A DNA stretch of 64,000 nucleotides from Aspergillus flavus (taxonomy: Eukaryota > Ascomycota > Eurotiomycetes > Eurotiales > Aspergillaceae), in contig NC_092405.1 of assembly GCF_009017415.1 (NCBI RefSeq), forward strand, positions 3,100,001 to 3,164,000, in the 5' to 3' direction. Positions 11,343 through 24,090 of this stretch are shown here, one piece after another (the stretch's first letter is position 1; every line of letters begins with the position of its first letter). The notes under the pieces are model-generated. The model was given only the letters and a program-made list of their open reading frames with translations, did no database searches and was not told the DNA's origin. Both the position numbers and the translations under genes were made by a program.

Positions 11343-12803
11343 TCTCTTTTCCTCTCCGATCGAGGCCTTGGTATCTATGACTAATCCTTCTCGGGCTTTG
11401 CATCTCTGTATATAATACGTAATTCGACTTAATATCCAATTGTTCGAGGCTCATATTATTAAGAAATAAATCATCATGATCGATAGAGTTTTAGCGGAAC
11501 CGCTCTTTTGATAGCCATGGTTTATCGTTCGGATAGTAAGTAGATGTAACGTAGGAAAGTAAGTTCTACAAGACCCTCTTTCTTTTCTTTCCCCTAAATG
11601 ATAGATGATTCCACCATGTTTTCTGTTATTAAATTTTTGCCGTTGCTCCGATGTTACATGCAACCTGATATGAGATAATGTGTCTACTGATAGCATGGTA
11701 GTATCTAGTTCCGTAGTATGCTGGTGTCATTGAGGCAGCGAGATTGGCGAATACATACGGACTTTCCTAGAGCTAGACTTCCAGTCAACTTATGTTATAC
11801 TTATTTAATGCAAAATGATGAGTTGAAGTCGAAACAGCACATCTTATGTGGCAACTAAGCAGTCCTGTTCCTACTAGTAGACTAGTAGTAGCTAGCGAAT
11901 TTACAGGCATACTGCGTGGAAAAAGTAAACTGAATGCACCGGCCCCCTTTGTGGCAATCGACAGTTATGAAAAAGCTGAGCTAAGCCCCAGCCACCAGCA
12001 TATTTACAGAGGATTTCAAATGAAAGCAGGGAATGCTTGTTGTTTTCCTTTGGGGCATGGAAGGGGGCATGGGAACGACACGTGACCACGACGGCCATCT
12101 TCACTATTGCCGAATGCGGCGACGACTCCCGTTAACGTTGCAACGACGAGAACAGACTTTGCTACAGTTCGTCTCTCCCAATGCAATTGAATCAAGGCCA
12201 ATCATCTATGTCATTATTCGGTGGTCTGCACGCATATGCAAAGCTTGCTTGCCGGCTGTATGTGCCAGGAGCTTCGGAAACTGAGTTTGGAACACCCACC
12301 TCCTTACGGTAGCGACGTGGCTGACCTGACGTGTACCGCAGATTGTCTCTCAGGGAGGCAAATTCTTGAGTCTAGAATTGTATATATACAGTGTCAATAT
12401 GATTCAAGGTGGATGTCAGCGGTCTCAAGAGCGTAACGGTAGGATTCGCCAGATCGATTCTCAGACCATATTGGCGATTGAGCACACAACTCCCAATGGA
12501 GACGATCGTTATCGCTCGCATGATATGGTCTTGGCTTCCCAATAATAGTAAAAGACTCTAGAAGATTTTGACAATGTGACCTCATTCATTTGGCTGGAAA
12601 CGAGCTTGTGATTGCCCTTTGAGTGATCGGTGGAATGCTCGTCCAAGTTCTTTGCATGCCGTAATTGAGACATAGTCTCCACTGTCGCATGTGGTAGTAA
12701 CTCTATCTTGGTATAAATCATACTTAATATCTAGCCAATCGCTTTGGGAAAACAATTTGATCAGCATCTCTGCGACTCTTGACTGGCACTTTCTTGACCC
12801 AAC
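11343..12803. other. Intergenic promoter region of the pigment PKS
   Basis: 1.46 kb without a supportable gene. It holds the oxidase 3' UTR and the PKS promoter. Visible elements are CCCCTTT at 11944-11950 (reverse complement AAAGGGG, which fits the BrlA element consensus), an actagtagactagtagtag inverted/direct repeat at about 11874-11891, and a TATAAA at 12712-12717. Confidence 0.5.
12712..12717 (+). promoter_or_regulatory. Putative TATA box of the pigment PKS
   Basis: TATAAA lies 87 bp upstream of the PKS ATG at 12804, a usual spacing for filamentous fungi. No other TATAAA sits closer to the start. Confidence 0.45.
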
Positions 12804-15800
12804 ATGGAGGGGCCACGCGGCGTCTATCTCTTCGGAGACCAGACAAGTGATTTCGACGCCGGCTTACGTCGCCTCCTACAAGTAAAGAATAACACAATTG
12901 TTGCATCGTTCTTCCAGAGATGCTTTCACGCTTTGCGCCAAGAGATCGCGAGGCTTTCACCATCTGAACGGAAGATCTTCCCCCGGTTTACGAGCATAGT
13001 GGATCTACTGGCGCGTCACCGGGAGTCAGACCCTAATCCGGCTCTGGAGAGTGCGTTGACCTGTATCTATCAATTGGGATGCTTTATAAAGTACGTGTAA
13101 CTGCAGATCCTGACCCGTTTGAACGAGCCTAACCTGAGATAGCTACTACGGAGACCTTGGAAACGTGTACCCATCTGCTTCAGACTGCCATATAGTTGGC
13201 CTGTGCGCGGGTCTTCTTAGTTCTGCAGCTGTAAGCTGTTCGAACAATGTTGGAGAATTGCTCCCCGCTGCGGTTGAAGCGGTGGTGGTAGCTCTCCGAC
13301 TTGGTCTATGCGTCCTTAAAGTTCGAGAGCTGGTGAGCTCTGACCAAGCGTCGTCAACAAGCTGGTCAGTCTTGATTTCAGGGATTAGCGAGAAAGATGC
13401 CTCGCAGCTTATAGGAGAATTCACTGCTGAACGGGTAAGTCAATTGATCTGAAATAGTTTGCAGGACAGAATGTTCTAACCACTGGATAAAGGCAATTCC
13501 TCCTTCATCCAAACCGTATCTCAGTGCGGTGGGATATAACAGTATAACCATCAGCGCACCGCCTAAGGTCCTTGATGATTTAATTGATTCTAGGCTGTCT
13601 AAGAGCCATAAGCCGGTGAGGGCGCAAATCCATGGTCCTTACCATGCAGCACATCTGTACGATGGCCGAGATGTCGACAGGATCATCGAAAGCTGCCATA
13701 ATGAGGTCGTTTCAAACTACACACCCCGTATCCCCGTACTATCAAGTACTACGGGACAACCGATAGAGGCCAAACACATGAAAGATCTACTTAAGGCCGC
13801 CCTTGAAGAGATTCTACTACGTCAACTATGCTGGGAGAAAGTGACCGATGCCTGCTATTCCATATTAAAAACTGCTCGTCATCAACCATGCAAGTTGTTC
13901 CCAATTTCAAGCACTGCGACACAAAGCTTGTTTACAGCTCTTACGAAAGCCGGGATAACCGACATCGAAGTGGAAAATGGGCTCGGAGATGTTCCCACGA
14001 ACCCGAAGGACAACCTTAACATCAGCGGCAGGGCGGACTGCTCCAAGATAGCTATCATTGGCATGTCTGGACGATTCCCAGAAGCTGATGGCACAGAGAG
14101 TTTCTGGGACCTTCTGTATAATGGCCTCGATGTACACCGGAAGGTGCCTGCAGAGCGTTGGGATGTTGATGCCCACGTTGATCCTACTGGAACAAAACGG
14201 AACACCAGCAAGGTTCCATACGGATGCTGGATAAACGAACCGGGGTTATTTGACCCCCGCTTCTTCAATATGTCGCCACGCGAAGCCCTCCAGGCAGATC
14301 CCGCTCAAAGACTTGCATTGCTCACGGCCTATGAAGCTCTTGAAATGGCCGGCTTTATCCCCGACAGCACCCCTTCTACACAGAGGGATCGAGTCGGCCT
14401 CTTCTATGGAATGACTAGCGATGACTATCGGGAGATAAATAGTGGTCAAGATATTGATACTTACTTTATCCCTGGTGGGAATCGTGCTTTCACACCTGGC
14501 CGGATAAACTACTATTTCAAGTTCAGTGGGCCCAGCGTCAGCGTTGATACAGCTTGTTCTTCAAGTCTTGCGGCTATTCATATGGCTTGCAATTCGATCT
14601 GGAGAAATGATTGCGATGCTGCTATTGCTGGAGGTGTCAATATATTGACAAACCCTGATAACCATGCCGGTCTTGACCGTGGCCATTTCCTGTCCAGAAC
14701 CGGGAATTGCAACACATTTGACGATGGTGCTGATGGCTACTGTAGAGCAGATGGAGTGGGTACAATCATTCTCAAGCGGCTGGAAGACGCTCAGGCGGAC
14801 AACGATCCAATCCTCGGTGTGATCAATGGAGCCTATACCAATCATTCGGCAGAAGCAGTCTCGATTACCCGCCCTCATGTTGGCGCACAAGCGTTTATCT
14901 TTAATAAGCTATTGAACGATGCCAATATCGACCCTAAGGACGTCAGCTACGTTGAAATGCATGGAACTGGTACTCAAGCTGGGGATGCGGTGGAAATGCA
15001 ATCGGTCTTGGATACGTTTGCTCCCGACTACCGCCGTGGACCAGGACAGTCTCTCCATCTTGGTTCCGCCAAAGCAAATGTTGGGCATGGAGAGTCAGCA
15101 TCTGGTGTAACTGCACTTGTGAAAGTGCTGCTAATGATGAAGAAGAATACCATACCCCCTCATTGTGGTATAAAGACTAAGATCAACCACAACTTCCCCA
15201 CGGATCTCGCGCAACGAAATGTCCACATTGCCTTTCAACCTACCCCTTGGAACAGACCGGCTTCCGGAAAGCGGCAGTGCTTCATTAACAACTTTTCGGC
15301 GGCTGGTGGAAATACCGCTCTTTTGATGGAAGACGCTCCAATCGCTGAGGTTAAGGGGCAGGACACTCGACCTGTTCACGTTGTGTCTGTATCGGCACGA
15401 TCCCAGAGTGCGCTCAAAAACAACATCAACTCTCTCGTAAAATACATCGACGAACAAGGAAGGTCATTCAATGTGAACGAGGCAGACTTTATCCCAAGCT
15501 TGGCATACACCACCACAGCACGGCGTATCCATCACCCATTCCGTGTCACAGCTATCGGGTCTAGTTTGCAGGAGCTGCGTGACTCACTTAACAACAGCTC
15601 TCGTCTGGAAAGCTTTACCCCTGTCCCTGCGACGGCCCCTGGCGTAGGGTTCGTGTTCACTGGCCAAGGAGCTCAGCACACCGGAATGGGAAGGCAACTA
15701 TACGAAAAATGCTCTCAATTCCGGGCAACAATGCAGCACTTCGATTGCATTAGTCAAAACCAAGGGTTTCCTTCGATCCTTCCCTTGGTTGACGGAAGCG

Positions 15801-18800
15801 TGCCCGTGGAGGAGCTGGGCCCTATCGTGACACAGCTCGGCACCACATGTCTTCAGATGGCTTTGGTCAACTATTGGGGTTCACTAGGTATAAAACCTGC
15901 GTTCGTTCTTGGGCATAGTCTCGGGGAGTTTGCTGCTTTGAATACCGCAGGAGTATTATCGACTTCCGATACTATCTACCTTTGTGGCCGTCGGGCTACC
16001 CTCCTTACAGAATACTGCCAGGTTGGGACACACGCCATGCTGGCTGTCAAGGCTTCCTACCCCCAGGTCAAGCAGTTACTGAAAGAAGGTGTGGATGAAG
16101 TTGCCTGTGTCAACTCACCCAGTGAGACAGTCGTCAGTGGCCTCACCGCTGATATTGATGACTTGGCTCAAAGGTGTTCCACTGAAGGTTGGAAGTCCAC
16201 TAAACTAAGGGTACCGTTCGCTTTCCATTCTGCCCAAGTTACTCCAATTCTTGAACGGTTTCAAGAAGAGGCCCAGGGTGTCACGTTCCGTAAGCCGTCG
16301 TTACCGTTTGTTTCCTCACTCCTTGGGGAAGTCATCACCGAATCTAATTACGATGTCCTGGGAGCTCAATATATGGTGAAGCAGTGCCGGAAGTCGGTGA
16401 ACTTCCTTGGTGCTCTTGAGGCCACCAGATATGCGAAATTGATGACTGATAAGACTGTCTGGCTGGAAGTTGGTGCCCATACCATTTGCTCTGGTATGAT
16501 CAAAGCAACATTCGGTCCCCAGGTTACCACTGTGGCATCTCTTCGCCGAGAGGAGAATGCATGGAAGGTCCTCTCCAATAGTCTATCGGCCCTTCATTTG
16601 GCTGGCATTGATATTAATTGGAAAGAATATCATCAAGACTTCAGCTCCAGCCACCAGGTGCTCCCACTTCCTTCTTACAAGTGGGATCTCAAGAACTACT
16701 GGATACCCTACACTAACAATTTCTGCCTTACGAAGGGTGCTCCCCAAACTGCAATTCAAGCTGCACCACAAACTACATTCCTGACCACTGCTGCGCAAAA
16801 GGTTGTTGAGAGTCGCGACGACGGTACAACAGCGACTGTCGTGGTGCAAAATGACATCGCTGATCCTGAGTTGAACCGTGTTATCCAAGGTCACAAGGTC
16901 AATGGAGCCGCACTTTGCCCATCGGTAAGTATTGCATGCATTGCCAGACTATCTTGTGTTATAATTCGGCTACTTACGTATTGCCTAGTCACTCTACGCA
17001 GATATTGCCCAGACACTTGGAGAGTATCTTATTGAGAAATACAAACCCGAGTTCAAAGATCTTGGTCTCGATGTGTGTGACATGGTCGTACCGAAGCCAC
17101 TCATCGCGAAGGGAGGAGAGCAGCTCTTTAGAGTCTCTGCTATTGCTAATTGGGCTGAGAAGAAGGCTTCAGTTCAAGTATACGCCGTTAATGCTGACGG
17201 CAAAAAGACCGTGGATCATGCGTATTGTACGGTGAAGTTCTTTGATACCAATGCCTCCGAGCTCGAGTGGAAGAGAATCTCGTACCTGGTCAAGAGAAGC
17301 ATCGACAGTCTTCACCAGAATGCGGAGACAGGGGAGGCTCACCGTATCCAGCGAGGAATGGTCTATAAACTTTTCAGCGCGTTGGTCGATTATGATGAAA
17401 ATTTCAAGTCGATTCGCGAGGTTATCCTGGACAGCGACAATAATGAGGCCACCGCTCGTGTCAAATTCCAAGCACCGCCAGGAAATTTCCACCGAAACCC
17501 ATTCTGGATTGACAGTTTCGGTCACTTGTCCGGATTCATTATGAATGCGAGCGACGCGACCGACTCTAAGAACCAAGTATTTGTTAACCATGGATGGGAT
17601 TCGATGCGTTGCCTGAAGAAGTTCTCGCCTGATGTCACTTATCGCACTTATGTGAGGATGCAGCCATGGCAAAACAACATTTGGGCTGGAGATGTTTATA
17701 TCTTTGAGGGCGACGATATTATTGCTGTCTTCGGAGGTGTGAAGGTGGGTACCTCACTACTGATTTTGGTTTCTGCTTACTGACATGATAATTAGTTCCA
17801 AGCACTGGCACGCAAGATACTTGACACTGTTCTTCCCCCTGTTGGCGGTTCAAAGGCACCAATTACAGCGAAATCACCACCTCCAGCTCGCACTCAGAAG
17901 GCCAACACCGGCGCCAAGACCCGTCCTAAAGCACCTGTTCCTTCCAAGTCGTTCACCAAATCTTCTGGGCCGAGTGTTGTCGTACGCGCACTCAGCATTC
18001 TGGCCTCAGAAGTTGGCCTGGCAGAGTCTGAAATATCAGACGACATGGTGTTTGCGGACTACGGTGTAGACTCACTCCTCTCCCTTACAGTTACTGGCAG
18101 GTATCGTGAAGAGTTGAACCTCGATTTGGACTCCTCTGTGTTTACCGATCATCCAACTGTCAACGACTTCAAGCGGCTCATCGCCCAAGTGAGTCCTTCA
18201 GAGAGCCATGATGGTTCCTCCAGTGAACAAGAGTCGAATTTCTCTTTCAACGGTGGCGAGTCCTCAAGCGCAAGCACACCTGACATAACATCACCGCCGA
18301 ATGAGAAGGTAGCTCAAGTCGAGCAAAACGACACCATGAAGGAAATCCGTAACATCATGGCGGAGGAGATCGGTGTACCCGCAGAAGAGATCGACCCTGA
18401 CGAGAACTTGGGAGAGATGGGTATGGACTCGCTTCTCTCCCTTACTGTTCTTGGAAGAATACGGGAGACTTTGGACATGGACCTGCCAGGAGAGTTCTTC
18501 ATCGAAAACCAGACCCTCAATGATATAGAGGTGGCTTTGGACCTAAAACCCAAGACTACCTCTGCTCCAATTCCTATGCCAGAGCCAGTGAAATTCCCTG
18601 AAGCTATCCACGACCTCCAGCCAAAGCTTGCTCAACATCCCAAGGCCACATCCATCCTGTTACAAGGAAACCCCAGGACAGCAACAAAGACGTTATTCTT
18701 GTTTCCTGACGGCTCTGGCTCAGCTACATCTTACGCTACCATCCCCGGACTCTCTCCTGACGTCTGCGTTTACGGGTTGAATTGCCCATATATGAAGACA

Positions 18801-19454
18801 CCTGAGAAGCTCAAATGCAGCCTAGATGAACTCACTGCGCCCTATGTAGCAGAGATTCGTCGTCGGCAACCCAAGGGTCCTTACAGCTTCGGTGGCTGGT
18901 CAGCAGGAGGGATCTGTGCATATGATGCGGCACGCCATCTAATGTTTGAGGAAGGTGAACAAGTCGACCGCTTGCTTCTCCTTGATACCCCCTTCCCCAT
19001 CGGCCTCGAGAAGCTGCCGCAGAGATTGTACGGCTTCTTCAACTCTATCGGTCTCTTCGGTGAAGGTAAAACGGCACCACCCTCCTGGCTCCTACCCCAC
19101 TTCCTAGCCTTTATCGACGCTCTCGACGCATACAAGGCCGCGCCCCTTCCATTCAAAGACGAGAAATGGGCCAAGAAACTGCCCAAGACTTATATCATCT
19201 GGGCCAAGGACGGTGTTTGCGGTAAGCCGGGAGATCCCCGGCCTGATCCCCCGACAGACGGTTCCAAGGATCCCAAGGAGATGGTCTGGCTTCTTAATGA
19301 CCGGACCGATCTGGGACCTAACAAGTGGGATACATTGGTTGGACCTGAGAATATTGGTGGAATCACAGTAATGGAAGATGCTAATCATTTTACGATGACG
19401 AAGGGCGAAAAAGCGAAAGAGTTGTCTACATTTATGGCTAACGCCATGGCTTAA
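12804..19454 (+). CDS. wA: Non-reducing polyketide synthase, wA/Alb1 naphthopyrone type
   Basis: Five exons: 12804-13090, 13143-13434, 13493-16924, 16989-17744, 17796-19454; 2141 residues, matching Aspergillus WA/Alb1 (about 2150). Domain order is SAT (about 1-370), KS (TACSSS, Cys548), malonyl transferase (GHSLGEF, Ser1002), product template (GHKVNG His1327, NHGWDSM Asp1541), two acyl carrier domains (VDSLLSL Ser1682, MDSLLSL Ser1801) and a thioesterase/Claisen cyclase (GWSAGG, Ser1958). This set makes a heptaketide that the Claisen cyclase closes to a naphthopyrone such as YWA1, the precursor of green conidial pigment or DHN melanin. All catalytic residues are present and the splice-joined frame is intact. 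Expression during conidiation is inferred from the family. The paired upstream oxidase supports a pigment function. Confidence 0.95.
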
Positions 19455-20060
19455 AGACTGATGAAGCTTATTATGTTATTTTCTATCATTATATTGCACT
19501 TATTTTCCCTATCGTTCATATGGCTTGTTCATGTCGTTGATCTCATGTTTTGAATAACCAGGGATTACAGCACTATCATTCAGTAAGTAACGGCTTGCAC
19601 TAATTGTACGTAATTAATCAATTATACATTTGAACAAGGAGATATTGTCACGTAGCATAATCAATACGAAAACAGCCTACATATTGAAACATCGCTAATA
19701 TTGGATGTGGAAAACGAAGTCCTCGGGCAGTAGAACAGTAGAAAAATTTGCAAACAGATTGAGCAATGTAGTCATAAGGATGACGTACACTGGTTATGGC
19801 ATCCAATTCAAAATCTAACGTAGAAAACTTGAGAAGGGGCGCAGGATCCACACACAAAATGAGATAATAAAATGAGAAAAAGGCTGCAGGCATACAAAAC
19901 GCCCAGACAATGCAAAGTCATTGATATGAAAAAAAAAACATCAAATGCACGCCCTCCTCTATGTAAACGTCATAGTCGCAAGAATGAAATCGGTGGAGTC
20001 GCTGCAACATGATAGAAATTCCACTTAAACTGGTGAAGTTATGCAAAACAGGTAAGACCC
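19455..20060. other. Convergent intergenic region
   Basis: 606 bp between the 3' ends of the PKS and the chromodomain gene. It is A/T-rich and probably holds both 3' UTRs. No coding signal seen. Confidence 0.6.
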
Positions 20061-23000
20061 TTAACTGGGCATCTCAGAGCTGAACCTTAACGCGCTGCCA
20101 CGTCCGTTATGATTATTGATTCCTGGGCTCGTTGGACGACTTCCAGCGGTCAGTCTCGGGCTGCGAGGTTGAGTACTGGTCGAGCGGGTGGAGGGTCGGT
20201 TCTTGCGAATTTCCCGCAGCTCATCCTCTTTTCGGCGTAACAGGTCTTCGCGGGATGCAAGAGAAGCTTCCAGTTCAGAGATACGAGATAGATGTCGTGC
20301 CCCGTCGTTCTCTTTATTGATCTCTCGTAGACGACTAGCATTCCCAGCAACCTTACGCTTTAATAACTCGTTCTCTTCTCGAAGTTGGCGGACCTCGTTC
20401 CCAGTTTGAGCCGCCATGTTAGACGCAGTTTGGTACTGCTCGCGAGTGTACTCGGCTTGCTTGGCCTCGTATTCTGCCTTCCGTTCCAGGCCAGCATTTT
20501 CTTGTGTCAGGCGTCGAATATCTTCCCGAGCCGTCTCCAGCTCTGCTACAGCACCTCCTCCAGTTTTGATCTCCGCCCTTGCCTGCTCGAGATCCTGCCT
20601 TAGCTGGGTGCGCTCATCCTTTAGCTTGCTAATATCTTCTCTTTGTTTTTCAATTTTCTGCTCTGACGTGGCTTTATACTCAGCCAAGCGATCCCGCTCC
20701 CGCCGGATCTTGTGGAGGTCTTTAGTTCGAGTTTCATAGCGATGCTGGAGCGATTCGAGTAGTTTCTCTCTCTCCTGTAAGCGGGTTTGCATGTCAGTTA
20801 ATGCATTCTGGAACTTCTCAAGCTCAGCGGCATGCGTAGTTCTCATCTGCACGAGATTCTTCTCTAAGGCATGCAGACCGCTATCCAAGGTTTGACTTGG
20901 AAATTTTGTTGACTCTGTAAGTTGAGTGTTATCCTGTGACGATTCCACCCGTAGTCTTTTAGACGTATGCTCGCTTGAATCTTCCACAAATAGACGCTTT
21001 TGAGCTTGCGTGTTGTAGTTTGGTGTACCAGCAACAGTTGTTTGGGGTTGAGCTTCAAGTTGAACAGATAACAGCTTATCGGAGCTCACGACGTGTAAAG
21101 GTTCAATGGGAGTCAGAGGCCAGCTAATGCTGAAGTGATCTGAATAAAGCCAAGGCAATATCTCTTCCACGTCTTCACGCACACCAAGGGCATCGTCCTG
21201 CAGATCACCTACTATATTGCGGAGACGGACAGTGTATTGGACGATCAACTGAAGACGTTGGAGCTCTGGAGGATCCGGGAAACAGAGTTCGATGTGCTCA
21301 CTGGAGTTTGAGACAATGAGTCGAATGATGGGAAGTAGGTTACCATGACGAGCAAATGTGGTTCGCATATGTTCAACTGAAGGGCTCTTCACATTTAAAG
21401 ACGAGTCCAGGGCAATGATTGCAGAGGGCGATTTGTATGTCTCAGTGATCCCCTCACTGAGTGTAGATTGGATCCCCAAACTCAAGGAACCTTTTACCAG
21501 AGAAACCTCCAGATTGGTGCCAGACCCCATTTCCTCACGAGGTCGAGTATATATGAGACCTTTGCCTATCAGGTATCGCTCAACCACTTTTTGCGTTTTT
21601 TCTCCCTGTACCATAATCACCAAATGGATATCCCGGTTACTTGCAATTTCCACAAGGTAGCCTAAGAATAAGAATTTTGCGCTGGAATACTCAGCCCAAG
21701 CTGCCTCCTTTCCTAGATCTGAATCCGAATCTTTGATGTGCTCCGCGATATTGAGATCGGGATGTGTCGCAACGTTGCTTAGACTTCCTAATATCTCGCG
21801 CATCTTTAACACAAGGCGTTCATCATGTCCGTTGGACATCCCTGAAGAGCTGGATCCTCTAAGAAAATTCCGAATACCCTGGGTTTCATCCACCAAGACT
21901 CGCTCGTAGTCATCTTTAACTCTAGAGTCCATTGGAAGTGGTACAGCGAATTCAGACGGACCGAGATGTACTGATCCGGGAGGGACTTCTTCGGTATGGG
22001 TGACTGTCAAGGCACTTGGCTGAATAGTCTGTATACTTTGTTCTTGATGTGACATTTCTTCAAGTGGTTCCGATGAAGCTGGGTTCATTTCTGGCTCAGT
22101 GTGATGAACAGTGGGTTCCTTGTCAACTCTAACACTTAGAGGTGCGGTTGTCTCGGGGACGGATACAGGCGCCACGGGCTCAATATCTTCCACAGATGAC
22201 GGAGTCACACTCATATCGATAGCCTGTAGAGAATTCGCTTTTGCGCTCAACTGGGCGTACGCATTCTTCATTTTCTCCCTCGGGGTTGCTCCTTCATACT
22301 GACTATACTTCTCCATGGTTTCAGCCAATGATGGCACTTCCTTCTTTTGGTTGTGGCTTTCCATATTTCCAGTAGACATCCTGTATGCTTTATTGCTTTG
22401 CCGTGCAGATGACGGGCTTTGGTTCAGGAGTTGAATGGAAGGATTTATTGATTCCTGTGACGTACTCGGGTGTGATTCTGGCACAGTAGACCTCAATCGA
22501 CCAGCTTTAATGTGGCCTTTCGAGAGGCAGTTCCCAGATAGTAGTATCTGGGATATCAAAGAACTAAGCCCGGATCGACAGCTTTCTGATGAGGGGATGT
22601 GTTGTGAATCGGAAGGTCTTGACAAAGGATACTGGAACGATTTCTGGCTTTCTGAAAGGGCCAACGTAACGGACGGAGTCTCTATAATTCCGTCCACTTC
22701 CCCGCGCAGGCCACAGGCTGGTATGCCGGATGGTTCTTCGATGCTGGGCGATGCGATTGACTTGGATTGTTGAGATCCTTGGGAAGCCTCAGGCGTCAAT
22801 AGGTTGCCAGATCTTAGTACTTCACTTTCACTAGCAATAGCTGAAGTTCCTCTGGGGCTGTGTGTAGTCTGTGTTGCAAGATAACCTTGGACCTCACCAG
22901 GAAGCAAATACTCCAGCGGGATAGCAGTACTCGGGCTATACTCAAACACACACGCAGCGTCAGACAATGCAGCTGCTGAGGCAATCGGTAGAGTCAAGTC

Positions 23001-23624
23001 ACCGTGCCGGTGTGTAGGGGCTGTGATAGGCGTTACTTGCTTTGACTCTGGAACTTCAGTCCATCGGTTGGCTTCCAGAGATGGGCGTAGCTCAGATACA
23101 GAATCGAAAGGTACAAATAATGGTGAGCTCTCACGTTGTTCCAAACGCTGGTCAGAAGAGTCGATGGACTCTACACTATAACCTTGAGAGAATTGGATAG
23201 CTGGCTGTGTTTCTGAGATTTCAGTAAGATGACTATCGGCCTGGGACTGGCGGTGTCTCCTTTTCTCCTCCCAGACCTGAATTGCAGCGTCGTTGGCGTG
23301 TTCCTTTGGCTCCTGATTATTGGATGCCTGTTAGATGACACCCCCTTCCAGGAAGTCCCCTATAACTATATGAGGTGGTGTATTAGACTGTGCTCAGCTT
23401 ACCCAACTAGGTGACCAAGGCCCCTCCCAATCAATAAGATACTGAGATTCTGTTTCGTCAAGAATACAGTTGATATACCATTCGTCTTCGGCTAAAGCAG
23501 AACTTTCGTTGTCGTTTTCTTCGTCACTTGTTATGACGGGGTGCGTATTTTTGTACCTCTTTTTCCTATATTTATCTGATGAATGTGTTGATACAGCAGA
23601 GGAGATCTTGCGCTTGCGCCACAT
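20061..23624 (-). CDS. Chromodomain protein with HDA2/3-like region and coiled coil (class II HDAC complex subunit)
   Basis: Two exons: 23403-23624 and 20061-23312, joined in phase 0; 1157 residues. The splice reconstructs a chromodomain (about residues 45-100): WYINCILDE then YLIDWEGPWSPSW joined to EPKEHANDAA. After a long disordered stretch, about residues 545-815 resemble the helicase-like core of class II histone deacetylase complex subunits 2/3 (SSAKFLFLGYLVEIA, VERYLIGKGLIY, LPWLYSDHFSISWPL). Residues about 885-1130 are a heptad-rich coiled coil, as in Hda2/Hda3 dimers. Such proteins bring Hda1-type deacetylases to chromatin; Neurospora CDP-2 is a chromodomain partner of HDA-1. The ATG at 23624 (MWRKRKIS) is preferred, as upstream in-frame sequence does not look coding. 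It converges on the pigment PKS. Confidence 0.82.
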
Positions 23625-24090
23625 TATGCGCGTCCCGAGAGCATCGCCGAAGTAAAGCAATCCATGGTGGGAAGATGATGTAGTAAGCGCGCAGTAAAGA
23701 GAGATATAAGTGGGGACTATTTGGGAAATAAAACGCTTGTGGAGGTGAGCCGTAACTGACACAAAGCGCAACAATGAAGAAACCGGAGAAGTGAATGGGA
23801 GTATGAAATTCGGTCTGAACTCGGACGACGGGGGATAGCTGCGCGGATGATCGCCGACACGTGATATCTTATCAGTGCCCAACTCCACTATGACGGATGC
23901 TCACTCTTTCCTCGGTACCGAATACTCAATCTAACTATATCACGCAGATGAGTTCGATATGGCCCTTAAATTCATCATCTATTTCTAATGATGCCCTGGA
24001 GGTAGACTGCGACACCCCTGGTATCAGACTTTTGTCGACAAATACAGTGTATGTAAAACCAATGTGTATCTAGTATCTAATGTCTATACT
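23625..24090. other. Intergenic region between two minus-strand genes
   Basis: 466 bp holding the promoter of the chromodomain gene and the 3' flank of the flavin monooxygenase gene. An open frame continues upstream of the chosen start up to 23888 but begins at a non-ATG codon. Nothing else supportable. Confidence 0.5.

Noticed and set aside
20416..20739. Plus-strand Ser/Arg-rich frames
   Set aside because: Antisense of the coiled-coil region of the chromodomain protein.
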